From Candidatus Gastranaerophilales bacterium (GTDB lineage Bacteria > Cyanobacteriota > Vampirovibrionia > Gastranaerophilales > Gastranaerophilaceae), in contig CALUPY010000006.1 in the NCBI GenBank assembly GCA_944322755.1, positions 24,157 to 88,156 on the forward strand: a stretch of DNA of 64,000 bases, written 5' to 3'. The notes beneath the pieces were generated by a model. That model was not told where the DNA came from. It saw only the letters and a list, made by a program, of their open reading frames with translations, and searched no databases. Below are positions 27,876 to 36,889 of the stretch, piece by piece. The first letter of the stretch is position 1. Each line of letters begins with the position of its first letter. The translations under genes and the position numbers were made by a program.

Positions 27876-29063
27876 ATGTCAAAATTTAGATTTTTAACCT
27901 CCGGTGAATCCCACGGAAAATGCTTGAATGCCATTGTTGAAGGTGTTCCGGCTGGATTTGCAATTAATAAAAATTTTATAAACACAGAACTTGCCCGCCG
28001 TCAGGTCGGATACGGCAGAGGGGGCAGAATGGCAATTGAAAAAGACACGGCAGAAATTCTCTCCGGCGTAAGATTCGGTATTTCAACCGGTGCTCCTGTG
28101 TCTCTTGAAATCCAGAATAAAGACTGGGAAAACTGGGAAATTTCTATGTCAACAGATCCTGTTGACCTGAATGACGGTTATGTACAAAATATTATAAAAA
28201 GCCGTGAAATCACACGTATACGCCCCGGGCATGCCGATTTTGCCGGAGCAATAAAATACGGGCACCTTGACATAAGAAATGTACTTGAACGCTCAAGTGC
28301 AAGAGAAACTGCAACAAGAGTGGCAGTTGGCGCAATTGCAAAGTGCATACTGTCAGCATTTAGCATAAACGGTTTCTCTCACGTCACAAGAATCGGCAAA
28401 ATTGCGGCTGACAACAAAGACTTGATGTTTCAGACACTAAAACTAAAAGCAGAAAACTCAGACCTCAGATGTGCCGATGATGTGGCTTATGAAAAGATGA
28501 AGGCTGAAATCGATTCCGCAAAAGAAAACGGAGACACTCTCGGCGGAGATTTCGAGATAGTATTTGAAAACGTTCCGGTAGGGTTGGGGTCGTTTGTACA
28601 TTGGGACAGAAAGTTGGACGGACTTATTGCACAGGCAGTTATGAGCATCCCTGCCGTAAAATCCGTAGAAATAGGCAGAGGTAAAGAAGCCGGTGAACTT
28701 TTCGGTTCAGAAATGCATGATGAAGTATTCTACGAAAATTGGAAGTACGTTCGCCGTACAAACAATGCGGGCGGACTCGAAGGCGGCATGACAAACGGCG
28801 AAAATATTATAGTCAAAGGCACAATGAAAGCAATACCGACATTAAAAAAACCGCTTGATTCCATTGATATTATTTCAAATGAAAGCTATAAAGCGCATTT
28901 TGAACGCTCGGATGTCTGTGCAGTGCCAGCTTGTGCAGTTGTTGCAGAAGCAATGGTGGCAATTGTCCTTGCAAACGCTTTCCTTGAAAAATTCGGCGGA
29001 GACAGCTACGGCGAAATCCGCTGCAATTTCGATAATTACCAGAACTATATAAAGAAAAGATAG
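27876..29063 (+). CDS. aroC: Chorismate synthase
   Basis: Last step of the shikimate pathway (EPSP to chorismate, FMN-dependent). The 395-residue protein has the N-terminal signature FLTSGESHGKCLNAIVEG, RPGHADFAGAIKYG, ARETATRVAVGA and GGLEGGMTNGENI. It heads a tight aroC-aroK-aroB cluster, with aroK starting three bases after the stop. Confidence 0.96.
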   Translation: MSKFRFLTSGESHGKCLNAIVEGVPAGFAINKNFINTELARRQVGYGRGGRMAIEKDTAEILSGVRFGISTGAPVSLEIQNKDWENWEISMSTDPVDLNDGYVQNIIKSREITRIRPGHADFAGAIKYGHLDIRNVLERSSARETATRVAVGAIAKCILSAFSINGFSHVTRIGKIAADNKDLMFQTLKLKAENSDLRCADDVAYEKMKAEIDSAKENGDTLGGDFEIVFENVPVGLGSFVHWDRKLDGLIAQAVMSIPAVKSVEIGRGKEAGELFGSEMHDEVFYENWKYVRRTNNAGGLEGGMTNGENIIVKGTMKAIPTLKKPLDSIDIISNESYKAHFERSDVCAVPACAVVAEAMVAIVLANAFLEKFGGDSYGEIRCNFDNYQNYIKKR

Positions 29064-29066
29064 GTC

Positions 29067-29582
29067 ATGAAAAATATTATACTAACAGGCATGATGGGCG
29101 CCGGAAAAACTACTGCAGGTAAAGAATTATCCGGTATACTAACTGATTTTTCCTTTATTGATATGGATAGTGAGATTGAAAAAAAACTCGGTATCAGCAT
29201 TTCAGAAATATTTAAAGAACGCGGTGAAGCATACTTCCGTGATATAGAAACGAATTTTCTCAAGAAATACTCTAATCAGAACAACCTTATCATATCAACA
29301 GGCGGAGGAATAGTTGAGAGAAGCGACAATATAGATTTAATAAAGAAAAATGGGGTTATGTTTTATTTAAGTGCGCCGTCAGAAGAACTTTTCGAGCGTA
29401 TAAAACTCACAACCCACAGACCGCTTCTTGCCATTCCAAACCCCTGTGATAAAATTAAAGAACTCCTCAACAGACGGGAAAAATACTACAAAAAATCTGA
29501 TTTTGAAATAATAACCACAAATAAAACCATACAGGAAATTGCACAAGAAATATTGAAAAAGTATAAAAATTATGGAAAATAA
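29067..29582 (+). CDS. aroK: Shikimate kinase
   Basis: A 171-residue P-loop kinase phosphorylating shikimate. Walker A is GMMGAGKTTAG (about residues 6-16); the shikimate-binding residues appear in DMDSEIEK, YFRDIE and STGGGIV. The lid segment (THRPLLA) is present. It overlaps aroB by 11 bases. Confidence 0.94.
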   Translation: MKNIILTGMMGAGKTTAGKELSGILTDFSFIDMDSEIEKKLGISISEIFKERGEAYFRDIETNFLKKYSNQNNLIISTGGGIVERSDNIDLIKKNGVMFYLSAPSEELFERIKLTTHRPLLAIPNPCDKIKELLNRREKYYKKSDFEIITTNKTIQEIAQEILKKYKNYGK

Positions 29583-30660
29583 TACTCTTAATATAAAAAT
29601 TTCAGAAAAGCCTGCATACTCCTATCCCATAATAATCGGACAGGACTTGGACTTTTTTGAATACATAAAAAAATATACAAAAGCAAAAAAGCTTCTCATT
29701 GTCACTAACAAGACCATTTTTTCACTTTATGAAAAAAAGATAAAAGCGGACAATGCATATTATGTAATCCTTGAAGACGGCGAGGAGTACAAAAACTTTG
29801 ACTCGCTAAAGAAAATCCTCGACACAGCAATTGAAAACAGACTTGAAAGACGTGACTGTTTTGTTGCATTTGGAGGCGGGGTCGTCGGAGATGTCACAGG
29901 ATATGCTGCTGCATCATATCTAAGAGGGGTAGATTTTATACAAATTCCGACTACGCTGCTTGCTCATGTGGATTCTTCTGTCGGGGGTAAAGTAGCGATA
30001 AACCATGAAAAAGGTAAAAATCTCATAGGCGCATTTTATCAGCCGAAAGCTGTTCTTGCCGACACAAATCTGCTCAGCACACTGGACAAACGCCAGTTAA
30101 AAACCGGTCTTGCAGAGGTTTTGAAATATGCATTTATTGAAAAATCCTGCGGTGCCGAGCTTAATTACAGATTTTACGACTTTTTAGATGCATATTCAGA
30201 AAAAATTCTTAAGTTAGACAGCGTAATTTTAGAAAAATTAATCTTAATTTGCTGCACTCTTAAAGCTTCCGTAGTGGAAAAAGACGAAACAGAAAAAGGT
30301 CTGAGGGCGGTTTTAAACTTCGGTCACACATTTGCCCACGCAATTGAAAACCTGACCGGATACACAAAATATACGCACGGCGAGGCGGTTGCAGCCGGAA
30401 TGATAATGGCTGCAAAGCTCGCACTGAAACTTGAAATGATTGAGCGCAGCTACTTTGTCAAAATCAATGAATTAATCAACAAATATGAACTTCTGCCGGA
30501 ACTGCCCGGCTTTGATAAAGATGAATTTATAGAAGCAATGCATCTTGACAAAAAGGCTGACGCTGACAAAATACGTTTCATCCTGCCGGATTCTGAATTT
30601 TCTGTCAAAATGGTCACTGATGTAGATGAATCACTGATTAAAGACTGTATTGAAATCTAA
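29572..30660 (+). CDS. aroB: 3-dehydroquinate synthase
   Basis: Converts DAHP to 3-dehydroquinate using NAD and a divalent metal. The 362-residue protein has FGGGVVGDVTGYAAASYLRG (nucleotide site), QIPTTLLAHVDSSVGGK, and the metal ligands E/H in GLAEVLKYA, NFGHTFAHAIE and HGEAVAAG. Its stop overlaps deoC, on the other strand, by four bases. Confidence 0.95.
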   Translation: MENNTLNIKISEKPAYSYPIIIGQDLDFFEYIKKYTKAKKLLIVTNKTIFSLYEKKIKADNAYYVILEDGEEYKNFDSLKKILDTAIENRLERRDCFVAFGGGVVGDVTGYAAASYLRGVDFIQIPTTLLAHVDSSVGGKVAINHEKGKNLIGAFYQPKAVLADTNLLSTLDKRQLKTGLAEVLKYAFIEKSCGAELNYRFYDFLDAYSEKILKLDSVILEKLILICCTLKASVVEKDETEKGLRAVLNFGHTFAHAIENLTGYTKYTHGEAVAAGMIMAAKLALKLEMIERSYFVKINELINKYELLPELPGFDKDEFIEAMHLDKKADADKIRFILPDSEFSVKMVTDVDESLIKDCIEI

Positions 30661-31307
30661 GAAACTATAGCAACACCAGAGCTTGTTCCGAGACGTTCTG
30701 CACCGGCATTAAGCATCTGCAAAGCTTTTTCTTTATCTCTGATACCGCCTGAGGCCTTGACTTTCAGACCATATGGAGAAACTGTTTTGTACATAAGCTC
30801 GACGTCTTCGACTTTTGCACCAACCCCGTTTTTTACAAAACCCGTTGATGTTTTTACAAAGTCAGCTTTTGCCTCAACACACAGTTCACACGCCTTTTTT
30901 ATTTCATCTTTTTCAAGAAGGTCTGTTTCCAGAATGACTTTCAATGGATGTGTTCCGCAAGCAGCTTTGACCTTTTTAATATCCTTTTTTACTAAATCAT
31001 AGTCTCTATTTTTTAAGGCAGAAACATTTATAACCATGTCAATTTCATCAGCGCCGTCTTGTATTGCGAGTTTTGTCTCAAATGCTTTTACCTCAGATAC
31101 ATTTGCCCCTAAAGGAAAACCTATAACTGTAACAATATTTACTTCCGTATCTTTAAGCGCTTCTTTTGCAAGTTTTACATTACAGGGATTTATGCAAACA
31201 CCTTTAAAATGGTATTTCTTCGCTTCTTCAAAGAGTTTTTCCAGTTCCTGCTTTGTTGCATCCTGTTTTAACAAAGTGTGTTCTATATGTTGTTCCAGAT
31301 TTTGCAT
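30657..31307 (-). CDS. deoC: Deoxyribose-phosphate aldolase
   Basis: A 216-residue class I aldolase splitting deoxyribose-5-phosphate to glyceraldehyde-3-phosphate and acetaldehyde. The Schiff-base lysine is in DFVKTSTGF and the second active-site lysine in KVKASGGIR; DGADEIDMVINV is the third conserved block. AAAGGA lies upstream of the ATG. It follows recO on the same strand by 12 bases. Confidence 0.95.
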   Translation of the reverse strand: MQNLEQHIEHTLLKQDATKQELEKLFEEAKKYHFKGVCINPCNVKLAKEALKDTEVNIVTVIGFPLGANVSEVKAFETKLAIQDGADEIDMVINVSALKNRDYDLVKKDIKKVKAACGTHPLKVILETDLLEKDEIKKACELCVEAKADFVKTSTGFVKNGVGAKVEDVELMYKTVSPYGLKVKASGGIRDKEKALQMLNAGAERLGTSSGVAIVS

Positions 31308-31319
31308 AATTTTGTCCTT

Positions 31320-32084
31320 TTATTCGATAATAGCAAGTATTTCAGTTGATTTAAATTTTTTGGGCGAAAAGTGTTCGACGTAAGATTTCATAAGCTTAAA
31401 ACAAAACTCGCACACCTTCTCATTAGCAAGTTCCTCATATCTGCTTTTGGCGTTATAATCAAGCTGCAAGAGTGTTGTCATAAAATCACGCAGTTTATAG
31501 TGGAGCTTTGCAGCATGCAAGGATTTTATTTTACATTTAGGGCAGACTATACCGCCTTTTTCCGCTGAAAAATATATATTTTCCCTGTCTATCGGACATC
31601 CGCACTCAACACAGTTTTCAAGCTCCAGTGAATAACCCGTTATATGCATAAGTTTAAGCTGAAACTTTAAGACGGAAATCAAAAGTTCTACTTTGTTTTT
31701 TGACTGTGAAATGCTCTGCAGCGTGGTGTAAAAAAGGTCATAAATTTCAGAGCTGTTCGGATCGTTTTCTATACCGAAATTGTGTACTATTTCAGCACAG
31801 TAAATTGAGTAGAACAACTTATTCATGTCGTTTCTTGTGTTTTTGAATGTGTTTATTGCCTCTGCCTGACAGATTGTATCGAGGTTTTTGCCTTTGTGCA
31901 GCATAAGTTTGTTGGCAATCAGCATATCCATCCTGCCCCCAAGCTTGCTTGTCGTTTTTTTTACGCCTTTAGCAACTCCTCTTATGATGCCTTTGTCCTT
32001 TGAATACATGACGATGATTTTGTCAGATTCGCTGAGATTGTAGGACTTAAGATTAATGGCATTTGTGACAAAGTTTTGCATCAA
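31320..32084 (-). CDS. recO: DNA repair protein RecO
   Basis: RecO loads RecA with RecF and RecR and anneals SSB-coated strands. The 254-residue protein has an N-terminal OB fold (TNAINLKSYNLSESDKI, GIIRGVAKGVKK), a helical middle, and a four-cysteine zinc site (CVECGCP and CPKC, about residues 153-185). The first two codons are both ATG. recF and recA also lie in this window, at 60151 and 58160. Confidence 0.9.
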   Translation of the reverse strand: MMQNFVTNAINLKSYNLSESDKIIVMYSKDKGIIRGVAKGVKKTTSKLGGRMDMLIANKLMLHKGKNLDTICQAEAINTFKNTRNDMNKLFYSIYCAEIVHNFGIENDPNSSEIYDLFYTTLQSISQSKNKVELLISVLKFQLKLMHITGYSLELENCVECGCPIDRENIYFSAEKGGIVCPKCKIKSLHAAKLHYKLRDFMTTLLQLDYNAKSRYEELANEKVCEFCFKLMKSYVEHFSPKKFKSTEILAIIE

Positions 32085-32090
32085 AACCCT

Positions 32091-33197
32091 CTAAAACTGG
32101 ATATTTATTTTTTCCACAGTGCCTTGATAAGCGCCTCTGAGCATTTGTTCAATCTCGACTTTGTTATCACTGACCTCAAGAGCTGTTTCCTGGCTTATAA
32201 GACCTGCTTTAAGCAGTTTAATCAATGACATATTCATTGTAATCATATCGTTGTATGAACCTTTTTTAACAAGGTCATAAACCTGCTCAAGCTCGTCTTT
32301 AATGATAAAATCTTTAATTGTCGGTGTAACGACCATAATTTCACATGCCGGAATACGGCCGGATTTGTCTTTTTTAGGCAATAGTTTCTGTGAGATACTG
32401 CCGCGTAATGTATTAGCCAGCTGTCTTCTGATATGTTCTCTGTCTTGCGGCTGGAACATATTAACGATTCTGTTAACAGTCTGAATAGCATCATTTGTGT
32501 GTAATGTAGAAATGACCAAATGTCCGGTTTCTGCTGCTTTCAGGGCACTTGTCAATGTTTCAATATCTCTGATTTCACCGATTAGTATGACATCAGGGTC
32601 TTGCCTTAAAGCATATTTAACACCGTCAGGGAATGACATTGTATCTATTTCAACCTGTCTTTGGGTAATAATCGATTTTTTATTTGTATAAATAAACTCA
32701 ATAGGGTCTTCTATTGTTATAATATGTTTCTGTTCATTCTGGTTTATAAGGTCAATCAGAGATGCGATGGTAGTGGTTTTACCTGAACCTGTCGGGCCTG
32801 TTACGAGAATAATACCGTTGTGAAAATTGGCAAAACCTTTAATTGTCGGAGGAAGTAATAATTCCTCAATTGTCGGTGTCTCATATGGAATTATACGGAA
32901 AACCAGAGCTGTATGCCCCAGCTGTCTTGCGAGGTTAATCCTGAATCTGGACACGCCTTTAATCTCGTATGAAAAGTCAAGGTCAAATGCAGACTGGACT
33001 TTTGTTTTCAAGTATTTGGGCAAAACTGTATTCAACACATGCGACAGGTCTTTTTCTGTCACAGGCGGAAGTGTCGTTCTGATAATCTTTCCGTTTTTTC
33101 TTATTGCAGGAGCCTCGTCTATACGTAAATGCACGTCAGAAGCGCCTTCTTTAACAGCTTTTGTTAAAAATTCGTTTATATTAAGTGTATTTTCCAT
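32091..33197 (-). CDS. Second PilT/PilU-type pilus ATPase
   Basis: A 368-residue PilT-family ATPase. Walker A is GPTGSGKTTTIAS, the Asp box [10 protein letters not shown], Walker B VILIGEIRDIETL, and the His box GHLVISTLHTND. It is a clear paralogue of the protein at 20567, differing through much of both terminal regions. In bacteria with two copies one is often PilU, an accessory retraction ATPase; which copy plays which role is not determinable here. Upstream gene of the pilT2-recO-deoC run. Confidence 0.88.
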   Translation of the reverse strand: MENTLNINEFLTKAVKEGASDVHLRIDEAPAIRKNGKIIRTTLPPVTEKDLSHVLNTVLPKYLKTKVQSAFDLDFSYEIKGVSRFRINLARQLGHTALVFRIIPYETPTIEELLLPPTIKGFANFHNGIILVTGPTGSGKTTTIASLIDLINQNEQKHIITIEDPIEFIYTNKKSIITQRQVEIDTMSFPDGVKYALRQDPDVILIGEIRDIETLTSALKAAETGHLVISTLHTNDAIQTVNRIVNMFQPQDREHIRRQLANTLRGSISQKLLPKKDKSGRIPACEIMVVTPTIKDFIIKDELEQVYDLVKKGSYNDMITMNMSLIKLLKAGLISQETALEVSDNKVEIEQMLRGAYQGTVEKINIQF

Positions 33198-33356
33198 AAA
33201 ACTAATTATTCTCCTCCATACAATATTCTAAAGTCTTTTTTGTCCAATTAAAAGTATTTTATATTTTTTAACAAAAGTTTACTTAAGTTTTTAAAAAAGA
33301 TGCCGATATATAGAATATCAAACCAAGGATATGCGGTTTGTGTGTAGTTACATTAT

Positions 33357-33362
33357 AGGAGG
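33357..33362 (+). promoter_or_regulatory. Strong ribosome binding site for a small gene
   Basis: AGGAGG eight bases before GTG 33371, a perfect Shine-Dalgarno that decides the start of the following 51-codon gene. Confidence 0.8.
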
Positions 33363-33370
33363 CGTATTTC

Positions 33371-33526
33371 GTGATTTCAAAAAACAAGTACTATGGGATG
33401 GACACTTCAATCGAAGAATTGGAGGAAGATCTCCGGGATCTCAAATGTATGTTCAATGAGAAGAGTTTTTTAAAGACAAGAAAAAAGGAGAAAAAATTCA
33501 AAAATAAAATAGCATGGGAGCAATAA
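33371..33526 (+). CDS. Small charged protein, 51 residues
   Basis: Unrecognised small gene. GTG start, AGGAGG at ideal spacing, uninterrupted to TAA at 33524, and an intrinsic terminator 30 bases later. The product is an acidic amphipathic N-half (SIEELEEDLRDLK) joined to a strongly basic C-half (KTRKKEKKFKNK) ending WEQ; one cysteine and no membrane segment. The AT-rich region upstream must carry its promoter. The monocistronic layout argues that it is a real gene. It could be a DNA- or RNA-associated small protein, but that is a guess from charge only. Confidence 0.72.
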   Translation: MISKNKYYGMDTSIEELEEDLRDLKCMFNEKSFLKTRKKEKKFKNKIAWEQ

Positions 33527-33555
33527 AGTAAACAATTAAATAATTTTATGAAAAG

Positions 33556-33576
33556 GGCAGCAAAAGCTGCCTTTTT
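33556..33576 (+). terminator. Intrinsic terminator after the 51-residue gene
   Basis: Stem GGCAGC / GCTGCC with AAAA loop, followed by five T residues. Confidence 0.92.
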
Positions 33577-33687
33577 GTATCCTTAGAAATGTTTATTTCA
33601 GAACTATAGTATTATAAAGCAATTTTTGAAGCCTTTTTGTTTTTATATGTATAGAAAATAATATGGACAAAAGAGGATTAAAAAGAG

Positions 33688-34518
33688 ATGAGTTTTGAAC
33701 TGACACCGCTTGCAAAACGCATTTTCTTAAATGATTATGAAAAATCTGACAAACAAAAAACAAGTTTGGCAGACGAAACTCCTATGTTTAATACAGGTAT
33801 GTCGATGTATCAGATGCCTGTATTTAATTATGGCGTTGGCATGGACTCTTTTTACACTATGTATCTGGCCATGCAAAATATGATGAATCAGTATATTGCA
33901 TTTATGCAGCAGCCTGCATTTGATTTCAGCAGTTTTAATAATACGGGTATGGATTACAGTAATCTGTTTACATATCCATCTGTTAACATGGATATGAATA
34001 TGGCAACAAATCCTTATCGACCCGCTGTAACAGATACATTTACGCCGAATGGAAATTTAACAGGATACAACAATCACAAATATTCTAATATGTCAGTGAC
34101 GACTCCATATACAGGTACTGCAGAAGATTTGAATAAGAGCTTGAAAGGCAAAGGACTATTAGAAGGAAAAGGCGAAAAACTTCTTGAACTACAACAGAAA
34201 TACGGAGTCAATGCAGCATTCATTGCTGCAATAGCAAGAGCTGAATCAGGCGGCACAAGTTCTCTTGCTAAAAATAACAATAACCTGACAGGTATTACAA
34301 ACCCTGGCGGTCATGGTTTTAGAAAATTCAACAGCGTTGATGAATGCCTTGAATATACCGCTAAATTAATCAAAACAAATTATATAGACAAAAATTTAAC
34401 GACTATTGCGCAAATTCACAAAAAATACTGTCCTATCGGTGCAAATAATGATCCGACTAACTTAAACAAAAACTGGGGATATGTAGTCGGCAGCTGTATG
34501 AATCAGATGATGGTCTAG
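33688..34518 (+). CDS. GH73-like glucosaminidase-domain protein A
   Basis: A 276-residue protein. The C-terminal half (from about residue 150) resembles the glucosaminidase (GH73/FlgJ-LytD) domain: LEGKGEKLLELQQKYGVN, AAIARAESGG (candidate catalytic Glu), NNNNLTGI, KFNSVDECLEY and a final NWGYVVGSCMNQM. The N-terminal half is low-complexity, rich in Met, Asn, Tyr and Phe, without signal peptide. Likely peptidoglycan-cleaving, but export route is unclear. A paralogue follows at 34662. Confidence 0.72.
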   Translation: MSFELTPLAKRIFLNDYEKSDKQKTSLADETPMFNTGMSMYQMPVFNYGVGMDSFYTMYLAMQNMMNQYIAFMQQPAFDFSSFNNTGMDYSNLFTYPSVNMDMNMATNPYRPAVTDTFTPNGNLTGYNNHKYSNMSVTTPYTGTAEDLNKSLKGKGLLEGKGEKLLELQQKYGVNAAFIAAIARAESGGTSSLAKNNNNLTGITNPGGHGFRKFNSVDECLEYTAKLIKTNYIDKNLTTIAQIHKKYCPIGANNDPTNLNKNWGYVVGSCMNQMMV

Positions 34519-34661
34519 CTTATTCGATAATATAATACGTAATTTTTATTAATCTATGATAAATTTTTGTGTTTTGTAAGTTTTTTTAAAATTTTTAAAA
34601 CAAATATCAAAAAAAATTTTTCAGCATTTTTAGATACAATGAAAAAATGGAGATGCTAAAA

Positions 34662-35444
34662 ATGAAAGTGCTGAATAATATTTTTAACACAAATTTCAAT
34701 TTTAAAAGTAATGAAAAAAACAATCCGCACAGAAAAATGCAAATGATAAAAGTGCTGCCTGTTGCGGTTGCTTTGTCAATTGCGCAGCCCCAACCAAGAG
34801 TATCAAGGCTGCAGACAGACAATTTCGATATAAAAAATGATATAAAAATGACTGATAAAAATCATCTTTATGCAAAACCGGACGGAACATATATAAACAG
34901 ACCTTATAAATATTCTGCACAAGAAATATCTCAAAGATTTAACGAGCTTTTAGAAAAATTCAAAAAAGAACAGGCCCGCACAAGAGCTTTGGCTATGGGA
35001 ACATACGGGATAGTAAATACCAAACTAAATATCTCAAAAACGAGATATGACGGAAGAGCAGAGGTTTTCAACAAATATTTTAAAGGCGGTGTACTGGAAG
35101 GAAAAGGCGCAAAACTCATTGAGCTCCAGGATAAATATGGAATAAATGCCCTGTTTCTTGCTGCTGTTACGCTTGTTGAATCAGGGGGAGGAAAAAGTAA
35201 AGCAGCAAAAACAAAATTTAATGTCGCTGGTATAAGAACCAGCCAAAATGGAAAATATGTCATTAAAAAATTCAAAAATGTTGATGAATGTTTAGAATAT
35301 TTAGCAAAAACTCTCAGTAAAAATTACATAAACAAAAATATTGAAACAATAGAAAATATAAACAAAAAATATGCCGAATCACAAGTCTGGGCAGAGCATA
35401 TAGTTTATCATATTAATAAAATAATTCATGACTCAAAAGTATAG
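34662..35444 (+). CDS. GH73-like glucosaminidase-domain protein B
   Basis: A 260-residue paralogue of the previous gene. The C-terminal domain shares LEGKGAKLIELQDKYGIN, AAVTLVESGGG (catalytic Glu candidate), FNVAGI, KFKNVDECLEYLAK and ENINKKYAESQVWAEHI. ATG 34662 is chosen (GGAG nine bases upstream) over ATG 34647. The N-terminus is NNIFNTNFNFKSN, carrying the Phe-Lys tag, followed by a hydrophobic stretch (MIKVLPVAVALSIA) that might be a weak signal. Tandem paralogues suggest local duplication with rapid divergence of the N-terminal halves. Confidence 0.7.
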   Translation: MKVLNNIFNTNFNFKSNEKNNPHRKMQMIKVLPVAVALSIAQPQPRVSRLQTDNFDIKNDIKMTDKNHLYAKPDGTYINRPYKYSAQEISQRFNELLEKFKKEQARTRALAMGTYGIVNTKLNISKTRYDGRAEVFNKYFKGGVLEGKGAKLIELQDKYGINALFLAAVTLVESGGGKSKAAKTKFNVAGIRTSQNGKYVIKKFKNVDECLEYLAKTLSKNYINKNIETIENINKKYAESQVWAEHIVYHINKIIHDSKV

Positions 35445-35543
35445 TATTATAACCAATCAGGCAATTTCTCTAATTTTATTGGCTTTAATTTATTTTTTTT
35501 GTTAAAATAATGAAGTCAATTACTAGATTTAGGGGCATGACTT

Positions 35544-36851
35544 ATGAAAAATAAAAAGATTATGTTTTGGGCTATAATGCTGCTCGTTATTGTCGCACTT
35601 GTTTTTATAAAAATAAAACCGACAAAACTGGGCCTCGATCTTGTCGGCGGTTCCAGACTCATACTTGAAGCACAGACCACTGAAACAATAGCAAAAATTA
35701 CACCTGAGATGATGGACAGTTTGCAGTATGCAATAGAAAATCGTGTAAACGCTCTTGGTGTTTCAGAAACAACTGTTCAACAAATAGGTGAAAAACGTTT
35801 GATGATAGAAATTCCGAGTATCAAAGACCCTGCTAAAGCCAAAGAATTTCTCGGCGAAACAGCTGAACTCGAATTCAAAAAAGAAGCACAGGGCTTTAAC
35901 GGTACAACTAACTGGATTTCAACGGGCTTAAGCGGTAAAGATGTTGCCAAAGCAATGGTTTCAACAAGCAATAACGGTCAATGGGTTGTATCACTTGAAT
36001 TTAAACCCGAAGGTGCTAAGAAATTCGGAAAACTAACCCAGGAGCTCGTTGGCAAGCCTATGGCAATATTTTTCAACGGAGAAATGCAATCTGCTCCTGT
36101 TATTCAAGAGCCGATTCTTGGCGGACATGCTCAAATTTCAGGCGGGGACAGCGGTTTTGCTTATGAAGAAGCAAAGAAAATGGTTGACTTAATTAACGCC
36201 GGTGCACTTCCCGTTCCTGCTAAAATTATTGAAGAAAGTCTTGTTGGGCCTACTTTAGGTGCGGACAGTATTGCAAAAAGTAAGACAGCAGGTGTTATCG
36301 GTATCAGTCTTGTTATGATATTTATGCTTTTATACTACAGATTACCCGGATTGATTGCTGATATGGCACTTATTATTTACAGCCTTATTGTGTTTGCGAT
36401 TTTCAAAATAGTACCTGTAACATTGACTCTTGCAGGTATTGCCGGTTTTATCCTGAGTATTGGTATGGCAGTCGATGCAAACATCCTGATTTTTGAAAGA
36501 ACTAAAGAGGAATTGAGATCGGGAAGAACTCTATTTACTGCAATTAACGCCGGTTTTGACCGTGCCTTTACCAGTATTTTTGATTCAAACATGACGACTA
36601 TTATCACATGTGTAATCTTGTATTTCTTAGGTACAAGCATTATCAAAGGTTTTGCGCTGACTCTGGTTATAGGTGTTTTAGTCAGTATGTTTACGGCAAT
36701 TACTGTTACAAAAAACTTTATGCACCTGATGTTCGGCGCAGGTCAACTCAAACATCCGGGCTGGTTTGGTCTTAAACAGAGTGACATCGGAAAAGCTTAC
36801 GAAGTTCAGGAAACAAAAAGAGAAAAAGCCAAATTCGGTGTATTAGACTAA
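35544..36851 (+). CDS. secD: Protein translocase subunit SecD
   Basis: SecD with SecF uses proton motive force to pull preproteins out of the SecYEG channel. The 435-residue protein has an N-terminal membrane helix, LGLDLVGGSRLILEA, a periplasmic domain, and five C-terminal helices with the signature AVDANILIFERTKEELRSG. It is shorter than E. coli SecD (615), as in cyanobacteria and Gram-positives. secF follows after 38 bases. Confidence 0.94.
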   Translation: MKNKKIMFWAIMLLVIVALVFIKIKPTKLGLDLVGGSRLILEAQTTETIAKITPEMMDSLQYAIENRVNALGVSETTVQQIGEKRLMIEIPSIKDPAKAKEFLGETAELEFKKEAQGFNGTTNWISTGLSGKDVAKAMVSTSNNGQWVVSLEFKPEGAKKFGKLTQELVGKPMAIFFNGEMQSAPVIQEPILGGHAQISGGDSGFAYEEAKKMVDLINAGALPVPAKIIEESLVGPTLGADSIAKSKTAGVIGISLVMIFMLLYYRLPGLIADMALIIYSLIVFAIFKIVPVTLTLAGIAGFILSIGMAVDANILIFERTKEELRSGRTLFTAINAGFDRAFTSIFDSNMTTIITCVILYFLGTSIIKGFALTLVIGVLVSMFTAITVTKNFMHLMFGAGQLKHPGWFGLKQSDIGKAYEVQETKREKAKFGVLD

Positions 36852-36889
36852 TCAGACTACTTAAAAATTTATTAAGGAGAATATAAACA

